A stretch of 64,000 bases of DNA from Arbacia lixula (GCA_963669155.1 OZ022591.1:19667925-19731924), one strand, 5' to 3'; shown: positions 24,974-37,860, counted from the stretch's first letter. The notes: generated by a model from the sequence alone, not told the origin. A program made the numbers and translations.

Positions 24974-27900
24974 CTGGGGATGGGGTGGATCACAAAATAG
25001 AAGTTACAGTGTATGGTTGGAAAACAGGGTTAAGAAGGTGCAGTGTTGAACCTACATGTAATTTGTCGCGTGACTGTGTAGTTAAACATTGATTGCTCAA
25101 AGTCCGTCTTGACTCATTTCTTTAATCGTGTCTTGTCAGTGAATCAAGACTTTGACCGTCCTTTACATTTAACCACATGTTTGCTTCTCCCTCTCTCTGT
25201 CCCTCTCTCTCTCTCTCTCTCTCTTGCTCTCTCTCTCTCTCACTTTTCCTATCTCCCTCTCTGTGCATTTTTAAGTAAGATGAACATGCCTAATCTTTTA
25301 TTGAACATTTGATTTTGCTGATAATTGTGAGTTACAAATAAACCCCCTCTGTACAATTACTTTGGATTAGTTTATGAATAAAATAACAAAGTAACTTTCC
25401 CCATACAATTTTGATATCATAATAAAGCTGATAAAGTGTTGTACAACTTGTACTAGTTTTTCTGTAAATGTTTGTGTGCTTCAAAATATAGTGGTTCGAA
25501 AATGACACAGAAAATGAAGTGTAACTGAAAAGGCCACAAAATAAGCTTGGCATAGGGTGGATTTGAGGCCGGCACAATGGGGAGTAGTGGTGTGGCGTTG
25601 GGCTCTATTTATTGGGGTACTCTATGGATGAAATGGTGCTGTTTGTCTTAGAGGATACAATTTCAAGTATACTCATGGACAAGAGCCTACTTTCTTGTAA
25701 CTAGTTTATTTTTTGGTTTTTGATGAAAGAACAAGGATTCCAGTTTCTCAGATAAAATCCACAGCCAAGCTAGGTTTTAGCACAAATTGTTGAAATTGTT
25801 ATTTTGTGTAAACAAGAATCTTAAATAATTTTCAATCCTGCACAAAAATGCAACTGACATTGCTGGTACACAAAGCTTAGTCTGGCATTCTCTAGAATCA
25901 CTTTAATCCTGTAACCAATCTCTCATACTCCCAAGATCCTCTCTTTTAATTCTTATTTCTAGCTTCCTTTCACCCCTAGTACCATCATCTGTTTATATCC
26001 TGGTTTCACTGACCCAATCCGTAGCCTGTCACTCTCCCTCGTCAACATTCATAAGCTGTATTGTATTTGGTTGATCCATCAGCCATTCTCACAAACACCC
26101 GCTTTTTCCCACCTGTATCAATTATGCATCTTGTGATTTCACTGACCAAATAGACCTGTTGCCGTAGTTACTGTACCTCAGTCCATATATTGCTCTCCTC
26201 CCCTTTGTTCCGGCATGGCTCTTTGATTTTGTCCTTGTAGACTGTTAGTGGTTGTCATTGCATCCCATGTTTTTCCCTGAGCAAATATGCCTGATGGGCC
26301 CCTCTCTCTCTCTTATTCTTGAGTCCCCATCACTCGCTCTTCCTCTCAGTCACATCTTCCTCGTACCCCTCTCCCGCTTCACCCCTCATCATTATCATCG
26401 CTGCCTTGCAACTATGGATACCGTGAGCCTCTCGCTTGTGACGTGTGCATCTAACTCATACCCATCTCCTTCTCTTTCGCTAAGAAAGAAAGAAGAGCAT
26501 GGAGACAGGAGTACAAGAGGAAAAAAATTGCCCAAATCCTTGGTCCCCGGGTGAATGAGGAGAGACGAGCACTGCAAATGAAGCAACGCCGTGAACGCTA
26601 ACGCTTTGCAAAGCTCTCCCGCAAAATACCAGAGGTCAAATGAAACGGGTGTCCTTCCAGGGTACTTGATTGAAGTAAATTCTAAGAGCAGGCCTGCTTG
26701 CAATAGCGAAGATGATGAAAATGCAAAGGGAAAAGAAGAGAGGAAACAGACAAGATAGAAACCACAATGAGAAAACCGCTGTGAGTAAAGCAGGAAGGCA
26801 AGATGAGTCAATGTAGACACGCAGAAGAAATGCACCATATGGCCTACGTTTTCAAATGATTAGGCGTCTCTACAGTCTGCATGTTTAGCTTAAAAGCAAT
26901 AAGTGAAGGTCTCTTACATGATACAATGTCTTTTGTAACAAATGATATTTAATGCAGTAACCAGAACATCTTGATGTGAGATTACATGATTTTCTATGTT
27001 TATTTTGTTCTTTAATTTTGGCCGGAGGAAAATTACAGAGAATAATAGAAGTGAATGTGTGTAGCCTTATTTTGACCCAAATTTTTTGTCGTGGCGTTGA
27101 TGTCTATAGTTGCCATTGAAGGAAGATCAAGCACATAAAGCATAATTCTGATAGTCATTGAACCTGATACTCCCTCCATAATACACCTTAATTTACATGT
27201 GTCAAATCTGAATTCTAAGCATTTTTTAAAAATTGGATCTTATTTCTACACTGCATAAAAAGCAGTGTGCTTTCAGAGCAATACAAAATCTGCACTGCAG
27301 TACTTCAAAATTGGATTACATCACTACTTGGTGTTAAAAAACCTTTTGACACTTTATAAAAATGATTAAAATGATCAAAAGGGAGCTTATCATACTTTGA
27401 AGTTCAGTTGACTTTTATTGTTTGGCTCTTAAAGTCTACATGGACCTGTATTTAAGAATACAAAGTTTACAAACACATGCTTTCCAAAGTGCAAAGAGTA
27501 GTCATCAGTCAGTGAACCTTTGTTGTTTTCACAAGGTCAAGGGGATATACAGGCCTATACAAGGGGACATTGGATCTTGTTGTTGACTAAAAGAGATAGG
27601 ATGGATTCACAGAATAGCGCTATTGTATATACCAGTAGCAGAACTGACACAAATCTGCATGTACAGTACATGTAGGTAAAATATGCGTAAGCCTCCATTT
27701 TGTATCTCTATAAAATGTATGTGCTGTAATTTTTTGTGAATTGATGAGTGCATACTGTACCTGTAGTACACTAGATGCAATGCCACGTTTATGAAACACT
27801 TACAACGTATGGCATTAAAACAAATCTTGGCTCCAAACACAAAGTAAGGGCGTAGTAATGTACATGTTTGAACTGGGTATGTATAACTGCTCTGCAGTAC

Positions 27901-29018
27901 CGTTTTGATAGCATGAAAAAGACATCGATCTGTGTTTTATTGAAATTATGTTCAAGTTATATTGTAATGTATGTGAGGAAGTTTCTTGGAGAAGTAAATA
28001 ATACTTTGAACTCATTGAGTTGGGTATGAGTGGTCTTTGAAGAAGATGGAACACCTGCCTGGTATTGAAGTACCAGTGTGTAAATAGCTCCCACCCTCAG
28101 GAAACTGCCCTCTCAGATCAATAATTGCATTGCAGATTGAAGTCCTGTTCACAAACATGAAATTGATTGTCTAATTAGTATGAAGATTAGGATCTCAACT
28201 TTTCTTTCCCCAAAAACACACCCTCACGATTGTGTTGAGGCTAAGAATTAACTTGCATTATTCATGTGTGTTGTTTTTTGTGAACTCAACATCCATACAC
28301 ATTGGTGATTAAATCTATTTATTCTGGAATTCATGCTAGTAGTCCAATGTGATTGGACTTTCAGTAGAGCTTCGTACATTTCTCCTTAATTGTTTAAATG
28401 ATGAACCCTGCACTTGTTTACATATTTGAGCAGTTCCACAAACGTAATTTTGTGGTCATAATGACTCTCGGGTGGTGTATTGTAGATGCATAAAATATGT
28501 AGACAGTGGGCAACAAGGGTGAAAGAAAACCTTGAGAATGAATCATTGAAGGTGAAAGATTTTCTCAGGGTTCTGGTTGATTGGTTTAGATGATTTGGCA
28601 CAAAACCAAGTTTGACATTTGCTGTTTGATCCTCGGTTCTTTTCCACTGCTCAATTGAGTGTTGAGTGTAGGTGAAGTTTTTTTTGAAGAAATTCAACAC
28701 TCAATATTCAATATTTTGGTGGTGCAAGGCAGTCATAATTTCAAACGATTCAGTTGTGCCAAAAAATATCCCTTTACTGTAGACAGACCCACATACACAG
28801 CACATGTCACTGGTTTTAAATTGGATGAAATAAAAAGGATAATGTGATTGGTGTATTTAGCTGCCTATTTGTTGCCTATGGTTTATTTACTTAGTATGTA
28901 TTATTTTAGAGATGGAGGTAGAGAGTGACAGAAAGAGGGAAAAGAGAGAAAAAATGGCATGCTTTTTATGACAAATATGTGTTACATGTTGTGTAGAGCA
29001 TTAGAGTGGTCTGCCATT

Positions 29019-29034
29019 GGGGGGGGGGGGGGGG
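29019..29034 (+). repeat. G16 homopolymer
   Basis: Sixteen consecutive G on the sense strand. Confidence 0.95.
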
Positions 29035-29855
29035 ACTTTATTTAACATCTCAATGAAAAAAGCAACCTTGTTGTATCCTGAATGATGTGGGAGCAATCAT
29101 GCATAGCCTGAAGCTTCAAGTGTTGAAGTTAGTTCATTAGCAAAGGATGCTGTATAAGAAATTCATTTGTGTTTATCGTGATCAGCAAGAACAGGCCTTG
29201 AGTATGGATTAATTAACTAAAAATGAGACCGGCCGAACGCTCTATTTTGATTGGAGACATTCTCTGTGGTGTTTGAAGAGAAAGCTTACAAGGCCTACCT
29301 CTATGAAAAAGCGCATTTGAATCTTGAATGTGTTGTTGGCCAGTTTTTATGAAGCGTTTCAAGCAAGTGAAGGAAACTTAATGACTTTCTTCCCTTTCAG
29401 TCTGATGATGATGATTATGATTATGATTAGTAGTATGATCATTATCTTGTCGGTCATTTTTATATGCCTTTCATATGTTACAGAAGATTGCGAACACACA
29501 AGCGTGATCTGACAGACATTGTGTGGAGGATTATGAAAAAAAAAAGGAATAAAAGATATGATTCTACATACTTATGAGTTATGACATTAAAAATGCGATA
29601 TGGCTTAAGGATATAAGATCTTTGATTCAGCAGATATTACTTTCATGCACTAGGAATTTTATCAAGAATAAAACATTTTTTGCATTTTTTTTCCTTCAGT
29701 AGTGTTTGATATTCCCAATAAGAGGCAGACATGTCATACATATTCATGATAGTTTTTGATCTGCTAAGGCTGGTGTTATAACACAATGGGATGGGAAATG
29801 AGGGCAAAGTATGATGGATGAATAAACTCTGTTAAAGAAATGTCTTGGAGAAAGG

Positions 29856-30848
29856 TAGCCTGGTTTCCAGTCTGTTTGATTTTTTAATCCAAACTGGAAA
29901 GTAAACTTGTCTGGCTGCAGTAGAACATGTATCACTGTGTATTTGATATGCTTGATGATTGAGAGGAAACGAAATATAGTCTTGTCAGTAGAGGCTACTT
30001 TTCAATCCAGATGTATTGAAAGACTCACTGAACCGTGCATAAATACACAGGAGAGGAAGAGAATATTTAAAGGGCCCCTGTCATCAAAATATATGTTGAC
30101 TTCAGTTGATGCAACTTAATATGTATATAACAAAATCACTAACTGTTCAATGGAAATATGTGTCCTATATTTTAAAATAATTTTTCTTTATTTTTTCTCA
30201 GCACTGATAAACCCTGCCTCCAAAATATCCTCCAACTCAAGATTCCCCCTGTGACATCATCAAAGGTAGAAATTAGCAGGATAATAGACATAATTTATGC
30301 TCAAACTAAATATTGCAATGACTACCTGCAAGTGCTTATAATCGCATCACATAGCTGGCACATTTCTGACATAAAGGAAACGATTATTCCCACATGAAAG
30401 GTTGTTAGATGGTATTGTGTGAAGACATGTGATGATCTTGTGGGCAGGTGGAGGTAGTCATTGCAATGTTTAGTTTATGCATAAATTCTGCTTATTATCC
30501 TGCTAATTTCTACCTTTGATGATGTCACAGGGGGAATCTTGAGTTGGAGGATATTTTGGAGGCAGGGCTTATCAGTGCTGAGAACAACGAAAAAAATTAA
30601 ATATAGGACACATATTTCCATTGAACAGTTAGTGATTTTGTTATGTACATGTTCTGTTGCATCAACATAAGTCAACATGCATTTTGATGACAGGGGCCCT
30701 TTAAAGGGGCTCTTTTGTTATTCCCAGGGGCTGTTTTGGGCATTGTGGGGGTTATAGTGCCCTTTGACCCTGTATATATTTTTCTCTCTTTCTACTCCAG
30801 TGTTTATACTTTGGATTGAAAATGTGCAACAGCCTGGAAACCAGGCTA
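29856..30848. mobile_element. TAGCCTGG-ended element (family C) carrying a nested insertion
   Basis: Ends TAGCCTGGTTTCCAG and CTGGAAACCAGGCTA are inverted copies. The host element is interrupted by the 630-bp TTAA element at 30071-30700. Removing it leaves about 360 bases, like the related copy at 36244-36599. Confidence 0.6.
30071..30700. mobile_element. TTAA-flanked foldback MITE with ~250-bp arms
   Basis: Terminal AGGGCCCCTGTCATC is inverted at the right end, with exact TTAA on both sides (30067-30070 and 30701-30704), as expected for piggyBac-type insertion. The inverted arms run about 30071-30331 and 30444-30700 with few differences, leaving about 110 unique bases in the middle. No transposase is present. 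As transcribed intron it would fold into a very long hairpin. Confidence 0.85.
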
Positions 30849-31069
30849 GGAAAAAGGCACAAACCGTCATAAGGACTTTGAACAGCTCTGTGCAGGAAGA
30901 GGATTGAGATAGACAAAATTAACCCAAATCCAGGATGTTTTTTTCCGGGCAAGAGTCCTGTCTGGCATGCCCAGATTATGAGCCTTATTTTCTTGCTGAA
31001 CATTACATGAGCCAGGGCAGAGGGATGAGAGGGTAAAATGATTTACAAGCCTGATACATGGATTGCTTA

Positions 31070-31160
31070 TGTGTGTGTGTGTGTGTATGTGTGTGTATGT
31101 GTGTTTGTTTGTGTTTGTTTGCGTGTGTGTGTGTGTGTGCGTGTGTGTGTGTGTGTGTGC
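31070..31160 (+). repeat. Interrupted (GT)n microsatellite
   Basis: GT units with TATG, TTTG and GCG interruptions. Confidence 0.9.
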
Positions 31161-31225
31161 AATGGCAATGAAAATTGAAAATAAAGATTGAAAAAATTTC
31201 AATGCTGGACATATCCTAATGCTAT

Positions 31226-31495
31226 AAATTGATTTTGTGATGAGCTTTTACAGCCTGTGTATTCATTGGGAGTGTATGGTAGGTGCAAACAAACAAATAA
31301 AAAGCAAAACAGTCACACAGTGGGAGAAAACCAGATTTAACTTGCATTGTGCAATGAAATTATACTGTAAAATAATTTGTTGACATAATTTCATGATAAG
31401 AATTTATGCATGCCCAGCCTTTGCAGACAGGGTATTCATTCAGGGTATATGGTAGGATGAAACTAACAAATCAAAAGCAAAAACAATCTCCCAGA
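31226..31495 (+). repeat. Diverged direct duplication
   Basis: GTATTCATT...GGGTATATGGTAGG...AACAAA...AAAAGCAAAA words occur in the same order at about 31258-31310 and 31430-31480. Confidence 0.5.
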
Positions 31496-31499
31496 GCCG

Positions 31500-31870
31500 C
31501 AGTCCGTGCCCTATACCATTCCTTGTTGCATTTAAAGTGACTACGTGTGTTGTGGTTGCCTGGTAATACCCAGGTCCTTGTTGCTGCGAAACTCCCATAT
31601 CCACGTTTGTTCTCTCTTGATTTTTAATTAGTCACTCGGGAACCCAGGGCAAATATTGGAAAGCTTGTGGGTGGATGTATATGCATACATGCAGCATTTG
31701 CCGCCCTGGATAGCTTAACCATCCTCTACTCAGCCTCAGCTCGGTCGGCCTTGCATTGACAAAATTGATCTTTCCAATTTGCCAGGAGCCCTTGCTTGCT
31801 CCGTGCGTGTGTTAATTTATATAATGCAAGCTCCGGCCTGGCCCAACCCGCATGCATAACAAATTATTGG
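31500..31870. promoter_or_regulatory. Candidate cis-regulatory patch
   Basis: Less repetitive and more GC-balanced than its surroundings. Contains GGTTGCCTGGTAATACC (X-box-like), TTTTTAATTAGTCAC (homeodomain-like) and TTGATCTTTCC (TCF/LEF-like). Purely motif-based; conservation with another species would be needed to call an enhancer. Confidence 0.25.
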
Positions 31871-32393
31871 CCTTGTGTCCTTTGGAAATATAATGGGAGC
31901 AGGAGGTCTGATTTGTGTTGAGTGAGAGCGTACAAGTCAGATTTAGATCACTAGTAATATGTGGATGGGGGAGTTACGGCTGTCCCTACCTTTGCAGTGC
32001 ATATTTTAAAGCCGTAATAGGTTTTCCTTGGAAATGAAGGCAAGCCATTACAGATATAGATTAGAGGTAGGTTGTGAGAAGAGAGGGATGGGGATGCAGC
32101 GCTTTGTTTCTGCTTTTTAATTTAATGGCATGTTTTTTCTATCAAGCCTCAATAATTCACAGTCAATTTATTCAGCAGTGTGAGTTAATTGCACTGTATG
32201 CATTATTAATGAAGATGGGCCAAGCTCAGGGAAGGGAAGACAGAGATAGAAAGAGAGAGAGAGAGGGTGGCGGAAGAGGAGCTATGGTCACTCTGGTGTT
32301 ATTTTACTGCAGGAATCAGTTCATGAGAGGAGATAATAAGAGGAGAAGTGAGGAGATTACAAGATGGGCCATAGGATTATTTCAGAATTTTTA

Positions 32394-32600
32394 ATTATGC
32401 CGACACCACAAAATGGCCGGAGGCATAATGTTTGCGGGTTGTCTGTCTGTCCGTCTGTCCTGAATCCATTTACGCAATATCTTGACTTGTTCACCCGATT
32501 TGCTTCATGGTACATGTATGTATTGCATGAAACCACTGAAGTGTGTAACATGGGGGTTAATCTTGGCTGGTTAGATTGGAAGTCAAAGAAGTAAGAGGTC
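32394..32600. repeat. Probable dispersed repeat with (GTCT)n
   Basis: GGCCGGAGGCATAATGTTTG precedes a GTCTGTCTGTCCGTCTGTCC tract. This word combination recurs across marine animal genomes in my experience, but no second copy is in this window. Confidence 0.35.
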
Positions 32601-34651
32601 AAAGCTCAATGAATATTGCCAAACCTGACGAAGCATGAACTAGAAATTAAATGGTTTAATATCACATAGTCAACCAAGACTAGGACTGGTTAGTATGTCC
32701 TCAGTTTCGATAGCAGTGTAGAAGAAATAAGCAGCTAACGCAGCCTGGAACCAAGGCTAAAGCACAGCATGTCGGGTTATTGTTGCAGAAAATCTGCCAC
32801 ACTGTTAGATGCTTTTGTATCTTTTCTTTTTTTAAAGAAGAGAAATATATTTTGGCAAGAGCCCTGGGAGAGACACACACCACTCATGCAGAAACATTAA
32901 GTCAATATTTGTGGGAGGACCTCCTCAGATAGAAAAACCTCTGGGAAAATAGCATGAAGGTCACTTTGTACAATTAATCAGAGCAGTGTGTTTGCCTGTG
33001 TGTGGGTGTGTGTGTGGGGGAGGGGGGGGGGAGGGGGGGAGGGAGGGGGGGAGGGAGGGGGTGTGTTTGTGTGTATGTGTTGCATGCATTTGTGTACATG
33101 AGTGCACTAAGTGTGCTAGTGTGTATGCAATATTAGAATACAATGATCCTTGTGAAATGGAGGCTTGATTGCTTTATTCATGAAGATTTACAAATGCATG
33201 ACATACACATGTACATCATTGGTAATACAATTGAGGCTCAGCAGTACTTGGTGTGGTAGTCTACAATACACATCTGACACTGTACATGTATATATAGCAT
33301 AAAACAATTGATCAACGTTAAAAAATATGCAAAAAAAACCCCAGAAATATACATCAATTTTTACTTGTATGGTGTATATTGAATTAGCTTTTGATACCTT
33401 ATTAACAAGCTCTCGCAATTCACACTGTCCATACTTGATATTTTGAACAGGATTTTACTGGTGCATGGTATTTTCATAAAAAGCAGTATGACAGATTACT
33501 CACTACATTGAAGATAAACAATGGACAAAATGATTGTTTGTATTATGCAGTACTACAATTCCTAATCAATAGCAATACATACATGTATCATTGATGCAAT
33601 ACTATATTTTATATACATGTTGACTATGAATATGGTGTTGGGGAAATCTATTGTTCCTTTGTTCAGCTGACAAAAGAGCCGTTCTGCTTTGTTCAGTGCC
33701 CTAGTGTTTGCTTGAGTCTGGTGAGCTAGCACCTCACCTCCTGAGAGAGCTCAACCCTGTTCCTAAAGCCCCATGCCATTTGGCAACAGGCACAGCGTGG
33801 CACAGAAAACACGGCAAGAAATCTGTGCATTGATCGCTGTGCACACACACAAATCCAAATGCCACATCTACATGTACACTCCAGACACTATTATAGATTA
33901 CAATGCATAGTTTTGACAGCATATGTTTGTGATTGATTTTCTATCCCTGGTTATTATTGCGTTGTTGCGGATGTATTCCTTCATGCTATTTCAATCAGTT
34001 TCATACATGTATGTGACCTTACATCTGCTAAACTCTGCAAAAAACATAACTACTATGTACCCATACTGTATGGACCTGTATGTTAATCAAATGCCGATGG
34101 TAATATGGGTTTATCCTTGAATGGTAGGAATTAAAATTAGATTGTAGAACAAACTGACATTAGATATTTATAAGATATTTCTCATGTGCCAGTGCCATGT
34201 TATATACTCTTGAGGTACATGTTGCAGTATGATTTATCTTAGCCCATATGTCTTGGGATGGGAGATAATATAGCCCAGTTATCACACCTCTCCTAATTGA
34301 AGATGATCCCTCTATATAACCTTTGGTTAAGAATCAGCAGAGAAGTTCCCATCTCATAGCACAACACACTGAACCAGGCTATATTGTACATGTACACTAG
34401 TGTGTATTTGAGCACAGTGGGATGCAGGATTGTTAAGATGGTCCCTTACATTATATGTGCATTGGGGCACTGTGGATTTGTAGACCATCCCTTAGTAAAT
34501 ATACATTACTGGAGGCTAGATTGCACCCAAGTGTTGTGATTTGTGTCACATGACCTTTTCAAACACAACACCCACCCACACAATACCTAGTGAGGAGATG
34601 AGATAAGAGAGAGAGAGAGAGAGAGAGGGGGTGGGTGGGGGAGGGATGGGC

Positions 34652-34976
34652 GATCATATATACCATAATCATGACAATGCCGATATTATTACCAATACAA
34701 GCAAGTTTCCAGTGAGCCTACAAAAACACCGTTCATATACACCCCAAAAGCCATAATATTGCAATGTTTTGGACAGCTGAAATCTCTCCAAACTGCCGGC
34801 GTCATGTTCCGCTAAGCTATACAAGTGATACGCTAGCACAGTTTTTAAGATTAAAATTAAAATTAAGCGGAAAAAAGGAGGAAGCAAATATCGTATTATT
34901 TGAGTGATTCCCGTTCAACATTGTTGCAAACGTTGCGCTTATTTTGCAGATAGGTGGTGTATATGAACGGGGTTAG
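34652..34976 (-). mobile_element. 460-bp MITE family B, copy 1 (minus, internally shortened)
   Basis: Minus-strand copy of the element at 47161-47626. Shared parts include the GTATATGAACGGGG terminus, the CACCGTTCATATACACCCC internal block, the GTTTTGGACAGCTG block and the GGAGGAAGCAAATA block. About 140 bases shorter than the full copy. Confidence 0.75.
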
Positions 34977-34991
34977 AGAGAAAGAGAAAGA

Positions 34992-35090
34992 GACACACAC
35001 ACATACACACATACACACATACACACATACACACATACACACATACACACATACACACACACACATACACACACTCACACTCACTCACAG
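34992..35090 (+). repeat. (CA)n with regular CATACACA units
   Basis: An 8-base CATACACA higher-order period runs through most of the tract; the antisense frame is Cys/Val-rich and spurious. Confidence 0.9.
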
Positions 35091-35889
35091 AGACAGATAA
35101 AGAGATAGAAAAGGGGGGGGGGGGCTAGAGATTTTAAGGGAGAGAGGATTCACACAGAAAGAGGAAATGTAGGGCCGAAATACAAGCAAAACATACCACA
35201 CAAAGAAATATTGAGAAAAGCCACTGACATCACTTTGACCCTGTTACCGATAGCTGTGTTTTTCATGGTCTGCATTTTTTATGACTGTTCCCTTTTTAAT
35301 AGAGTTTTTCCTGCACTGTATGTGTAATAGCACAACTCTAAAGTGCTGTAGATGCCCAAATAGCATTCTCATGTTCTCTTTCAATGTGATTCGTGACCAG
35401 AGGTGATGTATTTTTTTATTACAAACATAACATGTTTATAATACAAACCTTTTACCAGTGATGTGGAAAGTTCCATGTTCCTGCTATTGTCAAAGGGTAA
35501 CATAATGAACATAAGGGTTATTCCAGTTGATATGACAGTGCATGGTTTGTCTGTTTTTAGATTGCTTTCCGTACCTTTCTTGTCATAATGACTATCATGA
35601 CGCATGGGAAACTACCCAGGATTGGTTTTCAGTATTGTATCAAAGACTCTTTGCACACAAAAGGCATCTACTTTGTGAGATTTAAATGTAAATGTATGTT
35701 GCGAAAAAGAATTGCACTTGGTTTATTTTTTTCTCATAACAGAATGGTGTTTTCCATTCATATCACATGATATCAGCACTGGCAAGTGATGCATACAAAA
35801 TAACCACTATTGTAAAAAGGTTTTTTTTTTTAAAGAACAAAAGACCAATCATGAATTGTGAATACACATTGTTTGGTTGTTTTACAAGC

Positions 35890-36048
35890 ATGAAATTATT
35901 TTTTGTTTTGTTTGGCATGATATAAATTGATAATATGTGCAAGAGGGAAGTTGCAAAAGCAAAGAGAATAATGAGCATGACATGATTAAGTTTTTGTTGT
36001 GTGGCTGTGATATATTGATAACACGCGCAAGAAGAAATTTGCAACATC
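35890..36048 (+). repeat. Diverged tandem duplication (~80 bases)
   Basis: GGCATGATATAAATTGATAA...GCAAGAGGGAAGTTGCAA is echoed by TGTGATATATTGATAA...GCAAGAAGAAATTTGCAA. Confidence 0.5.
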
Positions 36049-36243
36049 AAGCGCTTTCATCCCACTGCACGATTCACAGGTCTGGTAATCAAACGATCTC
36101 ACACCCAGCCGTGCAATGCACCCTCAGATATGTGGGTCCCTGGAGGGAGAAATGTGATGAATTTAAATGAGTCCGAGGTGTCCTGCAATGAAAAAAGGGA
36201 ACGAAAAGCATCATACTGTTAGTATTGTCTCCCCCCATCCCTG

Positions 36244-36599
36244 CTAGCCTGGCTTTCAGGCTGTTGTGGGCATTTCTAAACCAAATATATTGGTTCAAAC
36301 TGTGAACCTTTAAGATATCACCTTCACATCTATATTTTGACCCCCATCGAGTCAACTTGTCTTGTAATGTTCATTTATATCTGTATTTGACTATTATCGA
36401 TTTGTGTTTATTTTTTTTTTCATGTGGAAATAAATGTCAAATTATTCAATAAAGTGGTCTGGCAACAGTAGACTAATCATTCTTGATCTCTTCCTCAGCA
36501 ACTGAGAATGAGAAGCATAGTATATTGACCTAGGCTTTGAATATTAGACTGTATTTTTCAGTTTGGATAAAAATGTGTAAGATCTTTGAAGCCAGGCTA
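36244..36599. mobile_element. TAGCCTGG-ended element (family C), copy 2
   Basis: Begins TAGCCTGGCTTTCAGGC and ends GAAGCCAGGCTA in inverted orientation; about 356 bases with no coding content. Confidence 0.6.
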
Positions 36600-37378
36600 G
36601 CTCCAGTCCATGGTGGGTTTGTGCCTCCTGCCAACCCTGGCCCCTCCCACACTCCCATATGGCCAGCCCAGTGGCGTTAATGGAAACAACAAGAGTGTGA
36701 GAGTGTGGGGTGCCTGGAATTAGATGAATCATCAGTGTGCTGTTTATTTTGAGCTATTTATCTAGCCATACTGTCTCCTTTATGTACATGTCGGATCTGG
36801 TTTCTTCAATGCAAGAAATCTATTCCCGGTATTGTCTGTTGTAATGTACTTTACGCCTAATTCAATATCAAAAGTAATTCATGGTATTGATCTTGTTAAA
36901 ATGGTTATTTTTGTATGTCAAATAGTCCATGCAAAACTTGAGTTTTGCTAATGTATGAGACAATTGAACCTTACCTTAAATTTTATTAACAAGTTTTTAA
37001 CAAAGTTTTCAACATTCCTATGATGTAAATGGATTACCTGTAATACAGTATATTCTTATGCAGTATTTTTTTTCTCTCTTTTTTTTTTTACAAAATAAGA
37101 TTTTTTCATTTGCAAAAGGGCTACCCAGTCCTTTCAAAACTCAACTTTCTGATTACTTCAAAGTCAGTGATTGTAGTCAATGTGCAGTTGATCTTAGGCT
37201 CCGCTGTATGTATGGATACAGATTATGCTAGAAGTGCGTTGAATAGTGTTACATTTTGCTTATAAAATAATATTTTCATCATTACTGATATTGTTAGTTT
37301 GCCATTATTACAGGTATTATTGTGTGGAAAGCATGGGAATTTCAAGTTTTTATATAATTTTTCTCCCTCCGCTCACAG

Positions 37379-37633
37379 ATATGGTCGTGTGGAAAGCGTA
37401 AAATTGACGGGGAAGCGTGTGGCAGACGGGACCCAGTCGGCTTACGTGGATTTTGTGGATATAAACAGCGCCACCAAGGCTCATGACGCACTCATCAAGA
37501 TCGGCGAGCGCGACCTGCGGATAGAGTACAACAACCCAGAGAATTCGGAGGATGCCCTCATTGGTGAAACAGGCCACAGGGACTATGAGGTCTTGCACGG
37601 CCGGCATTCGCGCTACGACACACGGCGAGATGG
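37379..37633 (+). CDS. SPEN: SPEN orthologue, coding exon 2 (rest of RRM1)
   Basis: Continues RRM1 directly after the first helix. The split Arg codon is completed by the first base, giving FKR-YGRVESVK as in vertebrate SPEN. The RNP1-like strand is SAYVDFVDI (residues 51-59), followed by a second helix (ATKAHDAL) and the last strand (RDLRIEYN, 75-82). Residues 83-116 are a linker rich in Asn, Glu, His and Arg. The acceptor is good: a pyrimidine-rich tract with CTCACAG ending at 37378. The donor GTAAAG starts at 37634. The exon is 255 nt and bounded by phase-2 introns on both sides, so skipping would keep the frame while removing most of RRM1. RNP1 departs from the canonical [RK]G[FY] pattern, as it does in family RRM1. 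Codons are G/C-rich and CpG-containing, unlike the surrounding intron. Confidence 0.95.
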
Positions 37634-37860
37634 GTAAAGACCTCACATTTTAAAGTCTGACAATTGTCTGATCATGGAAGATGAAAAAAATATGTGCATA
37701 AACTGATCATCACTTTGTTACAATCCAATCACTAGAAAATGATTTCCCTCTATGAAGTGTTTTTTTACCTTCCATGGAATTGATATTTCCTTCAAATTCT
37801 AGTTAGAAAAAAAGTTGATTTTATCAGTTTGATAGTTTTGAGATGTGCCTCCATGTTTTA

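Larger units (their letters stand above)
7440..37378 (+). other. SPEN: SPEN intron 1 (29,939 bp, phase 2)
   Basis: Donor GTGAGT and acceptor CTCACAG; splits RRM1 after its first helix. CpG-poor and TG/CA-rich throughout. Named repeats inside are listed separately. Stretches where I see nothing beyond AT-rich filler and chance frames are about 7450-9830, 10050-12700, 12770-14450, 14970-15430, 15545-17590, 18680-22030, 22720-23910, 24980-29010 (except a CT tract at 25192-25262), 31870-34590 (except the repeat at 32394) and 35150-36240. Long first introns are common in SPEN genes (family knowledge). Confidence 0.9.

Noticed and set aside
26395-26838. 147-codon minus-strand frame
   Set aside because: Low-complexity Ser/Leu/Phe composition from CT/GA-rich sequence; it also opposes the coding-like relic on the other strand.
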